Assembly (NCBI GenBank): GCA_012934845.2 | Contig: WNNJ02003268.1 | Span: 97,546 to 161,545, forward strand | DNA: 64,000 nucleotides | Source: Pomphorhynchus laevis | Lineage: Eukaryota; Acanthocephala; Palaeacanthocephala; Echinorhynchida; Pomphorhynchidae | Reading direction: 5' to 3' | Shown: piece by piece, positions 21,635-33,340 of the stretch | How the letters are laid out: each line of letters begins with the position of its first letter | Position numbering within the stretch: position 1 is the first letter of the stretch | Program-made: the position numbers and the translations under genes | Notes under the pieces: model-generated | What the model was told of the DNA's origin: nothing | Seen by the model: only the letters and a program-made list of their open reading frames with translations | The model's database searches: none

Positions 21635-23012
21635 TTGACCTCTCCTTCTGACCTGATTCCCACCCATTTGCTTAACAATATCTGCTCCTCTATCTCACCC
21701 TTCCTAACCACATTGTTCAACTTGTTTATCAGCAATTGCATATTTTCTTCCAACTGGAAATGTGAAACTGTTCGCCCTCTCCTCAAAAAGCAATATCTCG
21801 ACGCTTCACTACCATCTTTGTACCGTCCTATCTCACTTATCCCAACCCTCTGAAAACTCCTTGAGAGTCTTGTTCTCGATTCTTCTCCATCGTCTTGATT
21901 ATGGCTTCTCTTTACACAATGTGGCTTGGTTTTCTTCACATCTATCAAACCGTACTTTTCGCGTTTGTTCTAATTCTTCTATCTCGCATCCTTATTCAAT
22001 CCCGTCCGGTGTTCCACAAGGCTCCGTATTATGCCCTTTGCTTTTCTCTCTTCTTCTCGGTTATTTGTCTTCTATTTCTCATACATTTTACTATGCAATA
22101 TGCTGATGACATTCTCATCTATACTCATGCACCTGTTTATCGTATTCACGATCTTAGTGTTTATGCTTCCGACTGTCTTGTCTCAATTTCCAATCATCTT
22201 TTCTTCCCTTCGCCTTTCTCTGAAACCTAATAAATCCAAAATTATGTGGATTCTACCTCGACGCCTCGGTTTAGAACCTCCCTCCGTATCATTACATTCT
22301 ACAATTCTCGCCATCATTGACAATCTCGTTTTCCTAGGTTTCCATTTCGACAACAGACTTAAACCTTTCGTTAGAGATAAAGTACGCCCATCTACCTTGA
22401 TTCTCCGCAACCTCCGACAAATTCGTAGATTGATCGATTTCCCTTCATGTATGATTCTCATATATTCTCTCATTTTCTCAAGACTTGATTAATGTCTGAG
22501 TCTATTTTTCAATTCACCTAAATCCAATCTTTTTCCTTTTCAACGCATCATCAACGCAGCCGTCCGAGTTATCCTCCGTCTTCGTCGTTTTGATCATACA
22601 CCTCACCATCATGCTTCTCTCGATTTGTCTACCATTTATATCCATGTTAAAATTCGTATTTTTATCATTGCTTTTCGCTTTCTACCAACCCCTTCATTTC
22701 CAAACCTTCCTGTTCTCGACAATTCTCATCCTGTTTACTGTTCCTTGCGTTCCTTTAATTCCCTTCTTTTACATGTCCCAAACTAATCTATCTTTTTGGC
22801 TTCCAATCCTTCACTGTAACTGCCCCTATCTCATGGAATCATCTGCCCATTCATATCCACCAATCAACATCAATACCGTGCTTCAAACGCCAAATCCGAT
22901 TCCATTTCAACAATTAACTAATTAATCTGTGATTTTTGCTGTGTTCTTTTTTGTTAGTGGTCTTGTAAGCGTGCAGTTGGCACGCGTTTGCCACGTTAAA
23001 TAAATTATTATC
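21635..23012 (+). mobile_element. L2-like LINE, 3' half (RT), decayed
   Basis: The reading begins in the RT fingers (ICSSISPFLTTLFNLFI, WKCETVRPLLKKQ, LYRPISLIPTL), continues through SIPSGVPQGSVLCPLLFSLL (motif B) and YADDILIYTH (catalytic, about 22099-22128), then VFLGFHFDNRLKPFVRDKVR, and ends in the LINE 3' end gcgtttgccacgttaaataa near 23000. Several frames are involved, so there are multiple frameshifts. It belongs to the same family as the two minus-strand copies at 29318 and 54390 and, unlike them, keeps the palm with YADD. Confidence 0.75.
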
Positions 23013-23020
23013 GCATATAC

Positions 23021-23600
23021 TTGATTCACAAAATCACTGCAACACAAGTGGGCTCACATGCAACGAAAGTATCATTGCTCGTCAGATTGATTCATCCTCT
23101 TCTGAGTAAAATACACAATGCGTTCAACGATTTTCTTCGATTAGATGACTCTCGCAGATCGTTGCCGCCGACCACATTCGCATCAAACTCCGCCTTCTTC
23201 TCGTTACTTTTCGTCTCATCGCTGTCGGTGCCACCATCCACATCCGCATCAAACTCCGCCTTCTTCTCGTTACTTTTCGTCTCATCGCTGTCGGCTCCCC
23301 ATCGTTCATCAACCTTCCTTTCTTAGACGATACTCGCCCCACCTCGCTATCGCTTCGTTCCTGTCATACCCTCTTACTCCACGTTCCTAATTACTCCAAC
23401 AACTACGGTCTCCGATCCTTCCTCGTCGCCGCCTCACTCGCCTGGAATCAACTCCCTCTCGACGTCCGCCGCGCTCCCTCCTTTATCACATTCAAACACC
23501 TCCTCCGTTCACACCTTCTCGACACCTGATTCACAGTTTTGTTTTGTTGTGGTCATGTAAGCGTGCGCTGGCACGCATTTGCCACGTTAAAATAAATCAT
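23021..23600 (+). mobile_element. L2-like LINE, 3' end fragment with 66-bp duplication
   Basis: This is the C-terminal coding end plus 3' terminus (gcatttgccacgttaaaata near 23575) of the same LINE family, placed directly after the previous copy. A 66-bp segment (with catcaaactccgccttcttc at 23181 and 23247) is duplicated in tandem and in frame, adding 22 codons. The end of the frame, WNQLPLDVRRAPSFITFKHL, is the typical RT C-terminus. Confidence 0.7.
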
Positions 23601-23639
23601 TTTTTTTACCTCTGTATTGCGGCGGTCTCGGGATAGTGA

Positions 23640-24600
23640 ATCCATGTCAGGTCGCTGAAGAAGAATACAAAAACTCGCTAATGTTGTGCGAGCCAAATTC
23701 GCAAAAGCTGCAAGTGGCCGAATTGAGAGGCTAACAATGCTTTACGCTCTACTGCATTGCGCAAACAAAAATAGGCTAGGAACATCTCAATCATGGTATT
23801 ACATGTCTCAACATACGACAACAATATGCATAAGACAATCGACTATTCAACTGTGAAGAAAGGATCATCGTGGCAATCTGCGTTCCCCACTAGAAATCGG
23901 CATGCTCGTACCGACAACGCAACGTTTGGCGATGCTATCGCCGAGCGCTAAAACACGCTATGCAAAAACGCACATACTCGTTGCTCTTGCTGCTCGACAA
24001 CTTCACTGGTACAATTCTTATCATGTCCCACTAGAGTCACCCTCGATCAAGACCGACTCAATCCGAAACATAATCGCAAAGACACTCACCGTAGTTTGTG
24101 ACAGTGTAACGGTCAAACTGATGTTAAATCCGGTCGACACCAACATATGCTTTGAACATGCAGCCACGCCATCCAATCCAGACGTACGGTTGGCATAGCA
24201 TGTTGTGGATTCTACGACGGGCGTTGGGAGTGATTTATTTTCGACAACTGCGTTTTCTATGCATTCACTACATTGAACCTCAGCAGATACACAACCTCAT
24301 GCGTCGAATACAACGAGCAGCAGAAGTGCACAAAATACCAAGAGCGGGTCTCGTGGATCAATATAGCAAATTTTCCCCGATCGTACTCTGCTGCTTAGAT
24401 GGGTAGGGAAAGTTTGCTTCGAGATTTTTGCAACGCCTCGCGGAAAAGCTCGCTGCAAAGAAGAGCACTACGCATGCTCACGAGATAACACGCATCCGAT
24501 AGATTATCGGACTCAAGCTTGCGCGCTGCATAACGATGTGCACCCGTGGCCCGCGCTCAGCGAAGAACATGCCGGCGTTTGATAGACACAGATGAAAAAT
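23640..24600 (+). other. GC-richer block with decayed coding look, unassigned
   Basis: The base composition changes noticeably (more G and C than its flanks). Open frames at 23902-24198 (with ILVALAARQLHWYNSYHVPL) and 24152-24406 (with RALGVIYFRQLRFLCIHYIE) look protein-like, but I cannot assign a family. It may be an old retroelement or a captured gene fragment. A short hairpin, tccgata/tatcgga, lies near 24497. Confidence 0.4.
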
Positions 24601-24741
24601 GTGGCAACAGATTACATATGGAATATTTTAAATTTAATATTTTAATTTTAGTTTAGCAAAATTAAAAAGATATTATTATATATAGAACATAAGTGTTGTT
24701 TGATCAGATAAAAAATCGAAATAAAATCAATATTTGAATCA

Positions 24742-24933
24742 ATGCCAAAAGGTCGTTATATTAATAAAATATTTTGTTGTAATTCAGAGTCCATTACGTC
24801 AAATGGTCTCGCCGATTCCGATCCACTGTATGTTCAGTGCTCATTCAAAAGACGCGGTAAATTGGGGCCAGTCGATATATCAGATGTATTTCATTCTGGC
24901 ATTATAGATGATTACTTTATTTACGGGTTCTAA
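24742..24933 (+). other. Short unassigned frame before a CR1-like copy
   Basis: 63 codons starting MPKGRYINKIFCC. It precedes the CR1-like element by about 350 bp. I see no domain. Confidence 0.25.
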
Positions 24934-25294
24934 GCTAATAATCTTCATTAGATCATTTTGTGTCTGAATGCGCGTATAGTGGCAAATGAGCGCCTATGCG
25001 CTTTACAAGCTTACGTAAAAGTAAAAGAAAAAATATATAAACAAAATAAAATGTAAAATGAATTTGTTGATGAATTAACAAATTTGGTTTCTTATAAACA
25101 TACAATCTAAAGTAAATACAAACAAACATTTTAAGAGCTTAAACACACAAAGAACGATTCCAGAAGAATTACTTATTATAAGTAATTATAAGTTACATTG
25201 AGATACAGACAAACGAGCCACCGCTCATCGGCTGTTGTATACTAATAATACAATCTAAAGTAAATACACGACCTGATATTAGCAGACCACAATT

Positions 25295-26422
25295 ATGGGC
25301 AGACGTAAGGGAAACGATATTCCTGAATTCATATCAAGACAAGTAGGATGTGATGGTGATGGCTGCAATGTCTGGACTACAGTAACTGTACCACATAAAG
25401 ATGCTGATACATTGAGTAGAAGAAAATTCATATGTGGTTTTTGTACTGCGTCAATCGTATTTTGTAGTTCACCGACATCAGCAAAGGACAATGCTCATTT
25501 TAACTTAAAGACACCCAAGATTCAAGAACAAATAATTGACAAAGAATCTAGCATATGCCAGAGCAAAATCACTACGCCGATGTCGTTACACGTCAATTCA
25601 AATAAGGAACCAGACGTAATAGATGCTTCAAGTTCGACTCGCATTTGGACACGAGGACATAAACATTCACGGACGGTATATAAACAAAGAAGAAATATCA
25701 ATGACAGCACTGTGATGGCAAACGATAAGGATAAAGTTACACCTGAGAGTATTACTAAATGGCTTTCACCTTTATCTGACATATTCGCGGAACACAGTCC
25801 TAAGAACCACAATATATTGATTTCTACTCGTGTTCGACCAAAGAATGTATTGAAGCAGCCTTTAAGTAGAATGCAGACAAGAGACGATGATAGAGTGTGC
25901 AATGATGTGGCAGTCGGAAATGAAAATGAACTGAAATCCAATGATTTGACAGATAAGACATTTGTTGAAATTATCAATATTAGGAATCGTGCTAGAAACA
26001 GAAATAATTGCGTAATTTTTGCTAACATCACTGAATCTTCTGCAGACAACGTTCAGACCCGTGTGGATGATGACGTAGTTTCTATTCGTAAGGTCTTTTC
26101 GGGTATATTCGTTCAGGGTGAAGAGAATATTGCGCGTAGTCTCAATGTCAAAAGCTTATTTCGTCTTGGTAAAAAAGCACAACACAAACCACGATTACTT
26201 AAAGTAGTATTTGATTCTGCAGATAATACAAGAGCAGTTTTAGCTAGAGGTTATCGCTTGAAAGGTAAGACGACAAAATTTTTTAAAGATCTCTCGGTTG
26301 AGGAAAGATTGTTGCTTAATAATGCTCGTGCTAATCTAGCATTTAGAAGATCGAATGGAGAGACTAATCTAATGATAAGAAATTTTCGAGTAGTTCGTCG
26401 GCGACCATTCGTGCGTTGGTGA
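25295..26422 (+). CDS. CR1-like ORF1 protein
   Basis: 375 codons from ATG. An N-terminal four-cysteine motif (residues about 19-50: CDGDGCNVWTTVTV ... ICGFC) is followed by a polar linker. The C-terminal half, from about residue 235, reads NNCVIFANITESSADN, LFRLGKKAQHKPRLLKVVFD and FKDLSVEERLLLNNAR, an RRM-like fold typical of LINE ORF1 nucleic-acid chaperones. The CxxxxC...CGFC motif is shared with three other ORF1 copies here (32784, 38387 and 57925 on the minus strand). The stop TGA overlaps the ORF2 frame. Confidence 0.8.
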   Translation: MGRRKGNDIPEFISRQVGCDGDGCNVWTTVTVPHKDADTLSRRKFICGFCTASIVFCSSPTSAKDNAHFNLKTPKIQEQIIDKESSICQSKITTPMSLHVNSNKEPDVIDASSSTRIWTRGHKHSRTVYKQRRNINDSTVMANDKDKVTPESITKWLSPLSDIFAEHSPKNHNILISTRVRPKNVLKQPLSRMQTRDDDRVCNDVAVGNENELKSNDLTDKTFVEIINIRNRARNRNNCVIFANITESSADNVQTRVDDDVVSIRKVFSGIFVQGEENIARSLNVKSLFRLGKKAQHKPRLLKVVFDSADNTRAVLARGYRLKGKTTKFFKDLSVEERLLLNNARANLAFRRSNGETNLMIRNFRVVRRRPFVRW

Positions 26423-28794
26423 GTTTGGAGAGTTCTTCGAGGGATTCCATTTTACAATTAGGAAATCTAGCGTGCATTGATATCACATCCAACATTACTA
26501 CTCAATTACCCTCTGCTTCTGGTATTAGTGTCGCCTATACTAATTTAAGGAGTATTTTACCAAAATTTGATGAACTTAAGGCATGGGTCATCTTAAATAA
26601 ACCAGCGATCCTGGCTCTCACTGAAACATGGCTGCATCGTGATATCCCCGATGGTTTAATTGCTATTATGGGATATAATTTGGTGAGAGCTGATAGAGAG
26701 TCTCGGAAGGGTGGAGGTGTTGCGCTATATATATCGACACCCTTAAACATTACTTCCACTCGTAATTTTAAAAATGAACTGGGCACGTGTGAGTTTCTCT
26801 CAGTCATTGTTTCACACTTCGGAGGTCCCTTAGGTATTGCCGTGTGCTACAGGTCGCCGCAATCATCCGTATTGAGTCATGAATTCTCTACACTAATAAG
26901 TCAATGTTCTGAGCTTGAAGAATATCTACTAGTTGGCGATTTTAATATACCCTCAGCTGGTCACATCGGGAATTATGTTTTGGATAGTAGTTCTTCCAAG
27001 TCAGATGCAGATTTGTGGAATTTTCTTACAAATGATCTCATGTTAGAGCAACATGTGCAGTCGCCCACCAGATTCGCGCAAAACCAGGAATCTTGTCTAG
27101 ATTTGGTATTTTCCAAATTAATTACAAGTGTGGGTAATATGAGCTATCAGAGTCCTATTGGATTGAGCGATCATTGCATGATCTTATTCAATTATTTTTC
27201 TAGGCGTATGATCCCAAAACTGGAAAATTTGATAGTGTCGAAAAGATCTTGGCAACAAATTGATGAAGACTCATTACGAGAGGCGGCACTAAGAACATCA
27301 TTCAACTGTGCTAGTGAAGACATTGAGGTAAGGTGGCATGTTATTGAATCAGGTTTAGTAGCTCTTGCAGATAAGTTTGCACCACTCCGTAGATTACCAA
27401 AAAGTAAAGCTAAATACCCTCCTTGGTTTGACACTGAATTGCGATATGCTCTCAAACATAGGAATCGTCTATTTGAACTAAGCCGTCATCAGAATAATTT
27501 TAAAAAGCGGTATACAATGTTCCGAAATTTCGTCAATCGCCTTAAGATTACAAAAAGGCAAAGTTTTGAAGATCAATTAGCTTTACAAATTGATACAGAA
27601 CCAAAAAAATTTTGGGCTTATGTGAAAGGATCCAGAGCTCTGCTACCAGCAATTTCATCTTTAAGAAACGGTAACACTCGAGTGACATTGCCAGACAGCA
27701 TGGCAGAATTGTTTGCATCCGCTTTTGAGCTGACACCAGATGCTTTCTCTAGCATATGTGGAGATGCAGCATCACAACAGGTAGAAATTGGTTCTCCAGT
27801 TTTAACGATAACAGCACATGAGGTTTTTGTTGAATTGGCTAGGTTATCTAGATCATCAGCGGCAGGCCCCGATGATATTCACCCCCAACTTCTTAAGTTA
27901 CTTGCTCCTGTTCTGGCTGAGCCATTAGCCTCCATATTTGAGCTGAGCTTGCGCATTTCGAAGTTACCTGCTGCCTGGAAAAAAACGATTGTAGTACCAA
28001 TTTATAAAAATGGTGAAAAAGATGATCCGAATAACTATAGGGCAATAAGTCTAACTAGTGTTGTATGCAAAGTGATTGAGCGCATACTAAACAGACGCAT
28101 ATATGATCATTTGAGTTCGCTAAGAATTCTCAATAATGCACAGCATGGATTTCGCCCTCGGCGTTCATGTCTTACAAACTTATTACATGCTCGTGAAGAT
28201 TGGGTTGGACATGTTGCTAACGGGTACTGTATCGACGTAATATTTCTTGACTTTAGTCGGGCTTTTGATAGGGTGCCCCACAAAATGCTAATTTCCACCC
28301 TTGAGTCTTATAAAGTCAATCGCTCCATTATAAGCTAGATTCAAGATTTTCTTAAAGATAGATCCTTTGCTGTTCGTGTAGGTCAATGCCTATCGTCTTA
28401 TCGTCCTATCACCTCAGGAGTACCACAGGGATCAGTCTTAGGATCCGTGTTGTTTAAAATATTTATAAATCAGCTACTAGATTTAATTGAGGATTGTAGT
28501 GTTTTAGCTTTTGCCGACGATGTAAAGGTATGGAAATTGATTAAAACCAACAAGGATCGAAATGACTTTCAAAATATCCTAAACATTGTTTATCGATGGT
28601 CTTTAAACACTGGAATTACATTGAATATTAAAAAGTGTGCACATATGAGATTAGGTCATAGCAATGTGAGTCAAGAATATTTTATTGGCAACGAGTTTGT
28701 TGTTACCACGCAGTCCATTCAGGATCTTGGTATAATTGTTCAAAACAATCTTAAAAGACGTGCTAACACTGATAGGATTTGTAACGCAGCATGA
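26416..28794 (+). pseudogene. CR1-like ORF2: endonuclease and reverse transcriptase, one in-frame stop
   Basis: The frame overlaps the end of ORF1 and has no ATG in the overlap; the first ATG comes about residue 84, inside the endonuclease. The endonuclease spans residues about 35-265, with LALTETWLH, LLVGDFNIPSAG, LDLVF and IGLSDHCMI. The RT follows with SAAGPDDIHPQLL, NNYRAISLTSVVCKVIERIL, QHGFRPRRSCLTNL and motif A YCIDVIFLDFSRAFDRVPHK. A single TAG at 28336-28338 interrupts the same frame, which then continues through TSGVPQGSVLGSVLF (motif B) and FADDVKVWK (catalytic FADD). Apart from that stop the frame is open for about 790 codons. The C-terminal RT region is missing. Confidence 0.8.
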
Positions 28795-28814
28795 AGAATA
28801 ACCTATATTGTCGA

Positions 28815-28940
28815 AAATCGCGGTATAGGTTTGTACGTATATTTCCTATATCTTTCCATTATCCCTCGCGTTCCACAAGGATGTGTAATCAGACCGCTGC
28901 TTTTCAATATATGAGTGATATACGATGTGTGATAGAATTG
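28815..28940 (+). pseudogene. LINE RT motif-B scrap
   Basis: The frame reads IPRVPQGCVIRPLLFNI, which is RT motif B of a non-LTR element, then a stop. It lies immediately after the truncated end of CR1-like copy 1. The junction has 8-bp inverted repeats, aacctata/tataggtt (28800-28831). Confidence 0.5.
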
Positions 28941-28959
28941 TGAGTTGGATAAGATGTTG

Positions 28960-29275
28960 AGGGAATGCATTTCGTGATTTATTGTGAAGGAGGTGCAATA
29001 GTGCAGAAACGTAGATGTTGTTTGGAAAGTGAAAGCGACGAGGAAGAACGGTCGTATGCTGGCAAAGAATTCCAGGCAAGTGGAGCAGCAACGATAAAAG
29101 ATCGGAGATCATAGTTGGTTGAGCTTGTATGGACTTGAAAAAGTATAGAATTACTTGATCGCAGAGCCAATGAGGCAGAGCGTGAATCATCATAATAAGC
29201 AAGAAGTAGGTAGGATGATGATTGGCAAAATAAAAGACAAAAAATAGCAATATGCAAACAAAATTCAACACGAAG
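28960..29275 (-). pseudogene. L2-like LINE RT C-terminal fragment (diverged)
   Basis: The minus frame reads ASLALRSSNSILFQVHTSST, DLRSFIVAAPLAWNSLPAYD and SSLSLSKQHLRF. This matches the C-terminal end of the L2-like family (compare WNQLPLDVRRAPSFITFKHL at about 23450), but it is more diverged than the copies beside it. Confidence 0.6.
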
Positions 29276-30036
29276 GTTAATTGTGGAGCAATATATTACG
29301 GAAAGATGAAAAAATAGGATTTATTTTAACGTGGCAAATGCGTGCCAGCGCACGCTTACATGACCACAACAAAACAAGACTGTGAATCAGGTGTCGAGAA
29401 GGTGTGAACGGAGGAGGTGTTTGAATGTGATAAAGGAAAGGGTGTGGCGGACGTCGAGAGGGAGTTGATTCCAGGCGAGTGAGGCGGCGATGAGGAAGGA
29501 TCAAAGACCGTAGTTGTTGGAGTAATTAGGAACGTGGAAGTAAGATGTTATGACAGGAACGAAGCGATAGCGAGGTGGGGCGAGTATCGTCTAAGAAAGG
29601 AAGGTTGATGAACGATGGGGAGCCGACAGCGATGAGACGAAAAGTAACGAGAAGAAGGCGGAGTTTGATGCGGATGTGGATGGTGGGCCAGGAGAGTTGG
29701 GCAAAATATGTGGATGTGTGGTCGAAGCGACGGAGACGAAATAGCACTCGAACGGCGGTGTTGATTATTCGTTGTAGGGGTAGGATGATGGATTTTGGAG
29801 AATTGGCGAAAATGCTAAGGCAGTAATCGATTTTAGGGAAAAGAAACGATTAAAGAAGAGACATACAAGAACGGAAGTCGATAAGGGGGCGGATACGGCG
29901 GATGTCACGGAGAATTAAGTTAGATGAGCGGACCTTGTCACGGACGAAGGGTTTAAGGGAAAGGTGATCATCGAAATGGAAGCCTAAGAAAGTGAGATTG
30001 TAAACTATGGGGATGATCGATGAGACAAAATATACT

Positions 30037-30155
30037 GTGGAAGGAGATATCCTTCCACTATGGATGAGAACAATTGTCTATAGATGAGAACACTGAGTTA
30101 ATTAGAGCTTACCGCTCTGATTACTCGACAATGTCGAGTAATTAGAGCGGTAAGC
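30037..30155. repeat. Hairpin scar at the RT-core deletion, copy 1
   Basis: 30037-30058 is gtggaagga/tccttccac with a 4-nt loop. 30107-30155 is a 23-bp stem (gcttaccgctctgattactc gac / gtc gagtaattagagcggtaagc) with one mismatch and the loop aat. Between them gatgagaaca occurs twice. The same structures sit at 55107-55225 in copy 2. Confidence 0.85.
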
Positions 30156-31860
30156 GGATTGGAAAGTAGGGTACAGATTGGATGAGGAGAGATAAGCGTT
30201 GATTTGTATTAAGATGAGGCGTTCTAAGAGCTTAGAAAGAGTAGGGAGTTGTGAAATGGGGCGATAGCTAGAAGGAAGGGAGGGGTCGATCGATTGTTTC
30301 TTAAGGAGGGGACGAACGATTGCGGATTTCCAGTGTGAAGGGAAGATACGACTGCGGATGGACGAGTTAAACAAGGTTGTGAGAAATGGGGATATCGATG
30401 AGCATATAGATTTTAATATGTGAGTAGGCAGGGGATCGGCAGGTGAGGTTTTGTTGGACAAGGACATGAGGACAGATGATACTTTTGTAGGTGAGACAGG
30501 GAGAAGATGAAAGAGTTCCGAAAGGATGAGATTAGACTGGGCAGAGTGGGATAGGATGGAGGCCGGGGTGTGAGATAGAGCAACGTGGATACTTTAGTCT
30601 GGAGAAATGACGAATAATCATTGGCATTGATGTTGCACGGCGAAGAGGAGCGAGCAAGGATTAAGTTAAAAGTATGCCAGAGAGTCTTAGAGTTGAATGA
30701 AGTGATGATTTTATGCTGCCAGAAGGAGTTGCATTTGGTACGTAGTAGGTTGATATGAGACCGGCGAAGAGCAAGATAGGAATCACGGAAAGACGGAGTG
30801 ATCGAGCGGAAATCACGTCTGAGAGAGCAGTGATAGACTCGAAAAGCATGGCAGAGTCGACGCTTTGATAGTAGACATTGGATGTCAAACCATGGGGCAC
30901 GGTGCAAGCGACGGTGTGGGTGAGACTTGAAGGGCAATAGAAGATTGAGAGTGGATGTGAGTTCAGAGTTGAAAAGAAAGGCGAGATCGTGAGGAGATGA
31001 ATATATTATTGTGGGTAATGATAGAGATGATTTGAGTAAGGCAGAGCGGAGAAGGTAGAGGTCAAGATTTCTCCAAGGGCGACGTAGGATTGTAGGTGTG
31101 TGAGGAGGGGTGTGGTTGTGAGTGAGATCAAGGGTGATAAGAAAGTGATCGGATAGACCAGGATCAGAGATGGACAGTGAGGTGTAGGCAGCAAAATGAT
31201 CGGTGACAGCGATGATGTCGAGTGCCCCACCAAGTATATGTGTGGGGGCAGTGGAGATTAGTTTGTAATTGTAGTTGGATAGAATGTTGATGAACCGGAT
31301 GGAATCCGTGGAAGAGGGGCGGTCTAGGCGGATATTGAAGTTGCCTAGAACGAGTGAAGGGATTGAGGACAAAGAACAATGAGAAAGGAGGTAAGCAAGT
31401 TCGGTAAAAAATAAGGCAGTAGGAGCTGATGAACCAGGACGGTATACAATGGCGAGATCTAGAGTGATCGGGTTAGAATAACGACAAGTGAGCAATTCAA
31501 AAGAGCAAGGACTGAAAGGGGGATTGATTTTGCGAAGAGACTCGGGGTGACGCGCGAATGCGACGATGCCGCCATGATTAGAGAATTTAGAAGGGCATGA
31601 GCTGAAGGGGCGGGCGGATTCGACTAGGGAGCAACCGGTAGAGAGCAGACGGCGAATGGAAAGGTCGTTGGAATCTGAGTGCCAGGATTCGGTGAGGCAG
31701 AAGAGATCGATGGATTGCTTGGTGAAAAGGTTGAGGATAAGTTCGGATTTATTGAGAATAGATCTGGTGTTGAGGAGACCAAGGCGGAAACCGTGTGCTG
31801 TGGAGAAAGAGTTTAGTGTAGAAGATACATAGGAGAGATGGAGCGCTATCGAATTTTTGG
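30102..31860 (-). pseudogene. L2-like ORF2 remnant: endonuclease and RT fingers, copy 1
   Basis: Frame 31495-30413 holds the endonuclease: DLAIVYRPGSSAP, LVLGNFNIRLDRP, GGALDIIAV and DPGLSDHFLITLD, then a linker rich in arginine and serine. Frame 30467-30102 continues with the RT N-terminus: SICSSISPFLTTLFNSSI, WKSAIVRPLLKKQ, SYRPISQLPTLSKLLERL and QSAYRSNYSTL. It stops exactly where motif A should begin, because the palm is deleted. The two frames overlap, so a frameshift lies near 30430. Confidence 0.75.
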
Positions 31861-32101
31861 ACGGACGTGGACAACTTGAAAATTTCCGTCTATGGTTCGG
31901 ATGGAGAGTGATGTTTCGCCGTTTTCCTCGCGACGGCGTTTTTCGATGCGGGTTGAAGAGATTTGAGCGATTTTAGAAGGGGCGCGATCGGGGAAAATTC
32001 GAGTGGTTGAAGATGACATGAGTTTGAATCGTTTAGAGAGGACAGAAGACTCGTGAGAGCGATGCCTGAAAAAATTTTTTAGGAGAGGGGGATAGGAAGG
32101 A

Positions 32102-32784
32102 TTAGATTGAGAAGATTTGTTTAGACGGATAAATGCGACAGGATAAATGTCCTTGAAAAAAATGGTTTATCCGCAGGAACAATATACGAGAGGATGGATC
32201 TGAAGGCGGAAACATCGTGGTCCAGACGTGCTTGTGGAGATAACGAGTTAGAAGGCGCTTCCGTAAAGGACGACGACTGACGTGAGTAGGTGAGATCATG
32301 ATAGAAGAGCTGGTAATTGATGATTTGGAGGGATTTGGTTTGACTACGGGAGACATAGAGGATACTGATAATAAAGAGGGTGGCAAGCGATGTGAGGAAA
32401 GGTTATGAGTGGAAGGATAGTGGAGGTTATTTTGATTGATAGATGCAAGTTATTGATAAACGAGACGGAAAGGACGGGACGTGGGGTGTCGGGGAGTGAA
32501 GATGACATGGAATGGGAAGTGTATATGGTGGCAGGGTCGGTGAGTGGAGAAAGTACATTAGAAAGGACGGGGGTAGTTTGAGTTGACGTGTTGGATGTTG
32601 ATATGTGCTTATTGGAAAGGTTGCAGATTAGTTTGTTGGCACAAAATCCACATACGAAGTCTTCTTTAGCCTTATTCTTGTCGCAGGTGATCGTTGTCCA
32701 GACGCTGCAGTCGTGTATCGAGCACTGTACTTGCAATTGTCCATAGTTGGTGTCGGTCTTAGTTGTTTTATTACGTCCTCCCAT
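32102..32784 (-). pseudogene. L2-like ORF1, copy 1
   Basis: ORF1 starts MGGRNKTTKTDT at 32784. The four-cysteine motif follows (VQCSIHDCSVWTTITC ... FVCGFCANK), then a serine/proline-rich linker including SLPDTPRPVL. The frame shifts near 32370 and continues as 32386-32102. Relative to copy 2, about 50 bp are missing near 32250, where copy 2 encodes SRDRCVIVTNIT, the start of the RRM-like domain. Confidence 0.7.
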
Positions 32785-32810
32785 AAACGATGGTTGCCGT
32801 CGATGGTTGT

Positions 32811-33340
32811 CGTCGATGGTTGTCGTTGTAAGATGTTTGTAAATTTTCTGACTTGTATTGTATGTTATTTATTGTAATTAGCTAGAACACATAAATTTTC
32901 TTTTTATTATATTTAAATTTTCATTATATTTCTAGAGAAATATAATGTAAGCGGCGAATACGCAAGAGGCACGAGCAGCAGAGTTTATGATACGTTGGAG
33001 AGGTAAAAGCGCAGAATTGGAAAAGTTGACAATTAGGCTAAAGCATTATCGATTATGGAAACAGGAGAGACGATATAAGAACGAGACATATGTGAACGAA
33101 ATGCCCACAACAAGTCCAATCAATTTAAACTTGCAGAGCTCATATGAGCTTTTACCTTGTTCGACTATACAAACACAACCGTTGCTATAGATTTCGATGA
33201 ACTGCACGAGATGGTATATCCAAGTGTTCAATCACCAACCCAATATATAGTCTTAAATGTTTATCATAATAGCGAAATAAACATTTCTGAATACACATCA
33301 GAAGTAACTATCATGTAAACACTGATATTCGTATAAAAGA
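32811..33340. other. Flank between two LINE copies
   Basis: It begins with three copies of a short string (gatggttgycgtcgatggtt) at 32793-32825, probably the 5' untranslated end of copy 1. A 67-codon frame at 32987-33190 (RWRGKSAELEKLTIRLKHYR) has no known match. Confidence 0.35.

Larger units (their letters stand above)
25098..28794 (+). mobile_element. CR1-like LINE copy 1, nearly intact but 3'-truncated
   Basis: A two-ORF non-LTR element: 5' region with two copies of acaatctaaagtaaatac (25099 and 25251), ORF1 (25295-26422) and ORF2 (26416-28794) with endonuclease and RT. Similarity stops shortly after the RT palm and fingers (RANTDRICNAA at the end), so the RT C-terminus, seen intact in the copy at 45041-46578, is missing. 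It is the best preserved two-ORF LINE in the window. Confidence 0.8.
29318..32810 (-). mobile_element. L2-like LINE copy 1, RT core deleted
   Basis: It reads right to left: ORF1 start at 32784, ORF2 endonuclease from about 31860, RT fingers to 30102, then the 3' end ccacgttaaaataaatcc at 29318. The RT palm with motifs A to C is absent. In its place (about 30030-30160) lie two hairpins, after which the C-terminal RT region resumes (VYNLTFLGFHFDDHLSLKPF). From about 29530 to 31660 it is nearly identical to copy 2 at 54600-56720, including this deletion. The family normally encodes its own RT; this form could only move with enzyme supplied by another copy. Confidence 0.8.
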
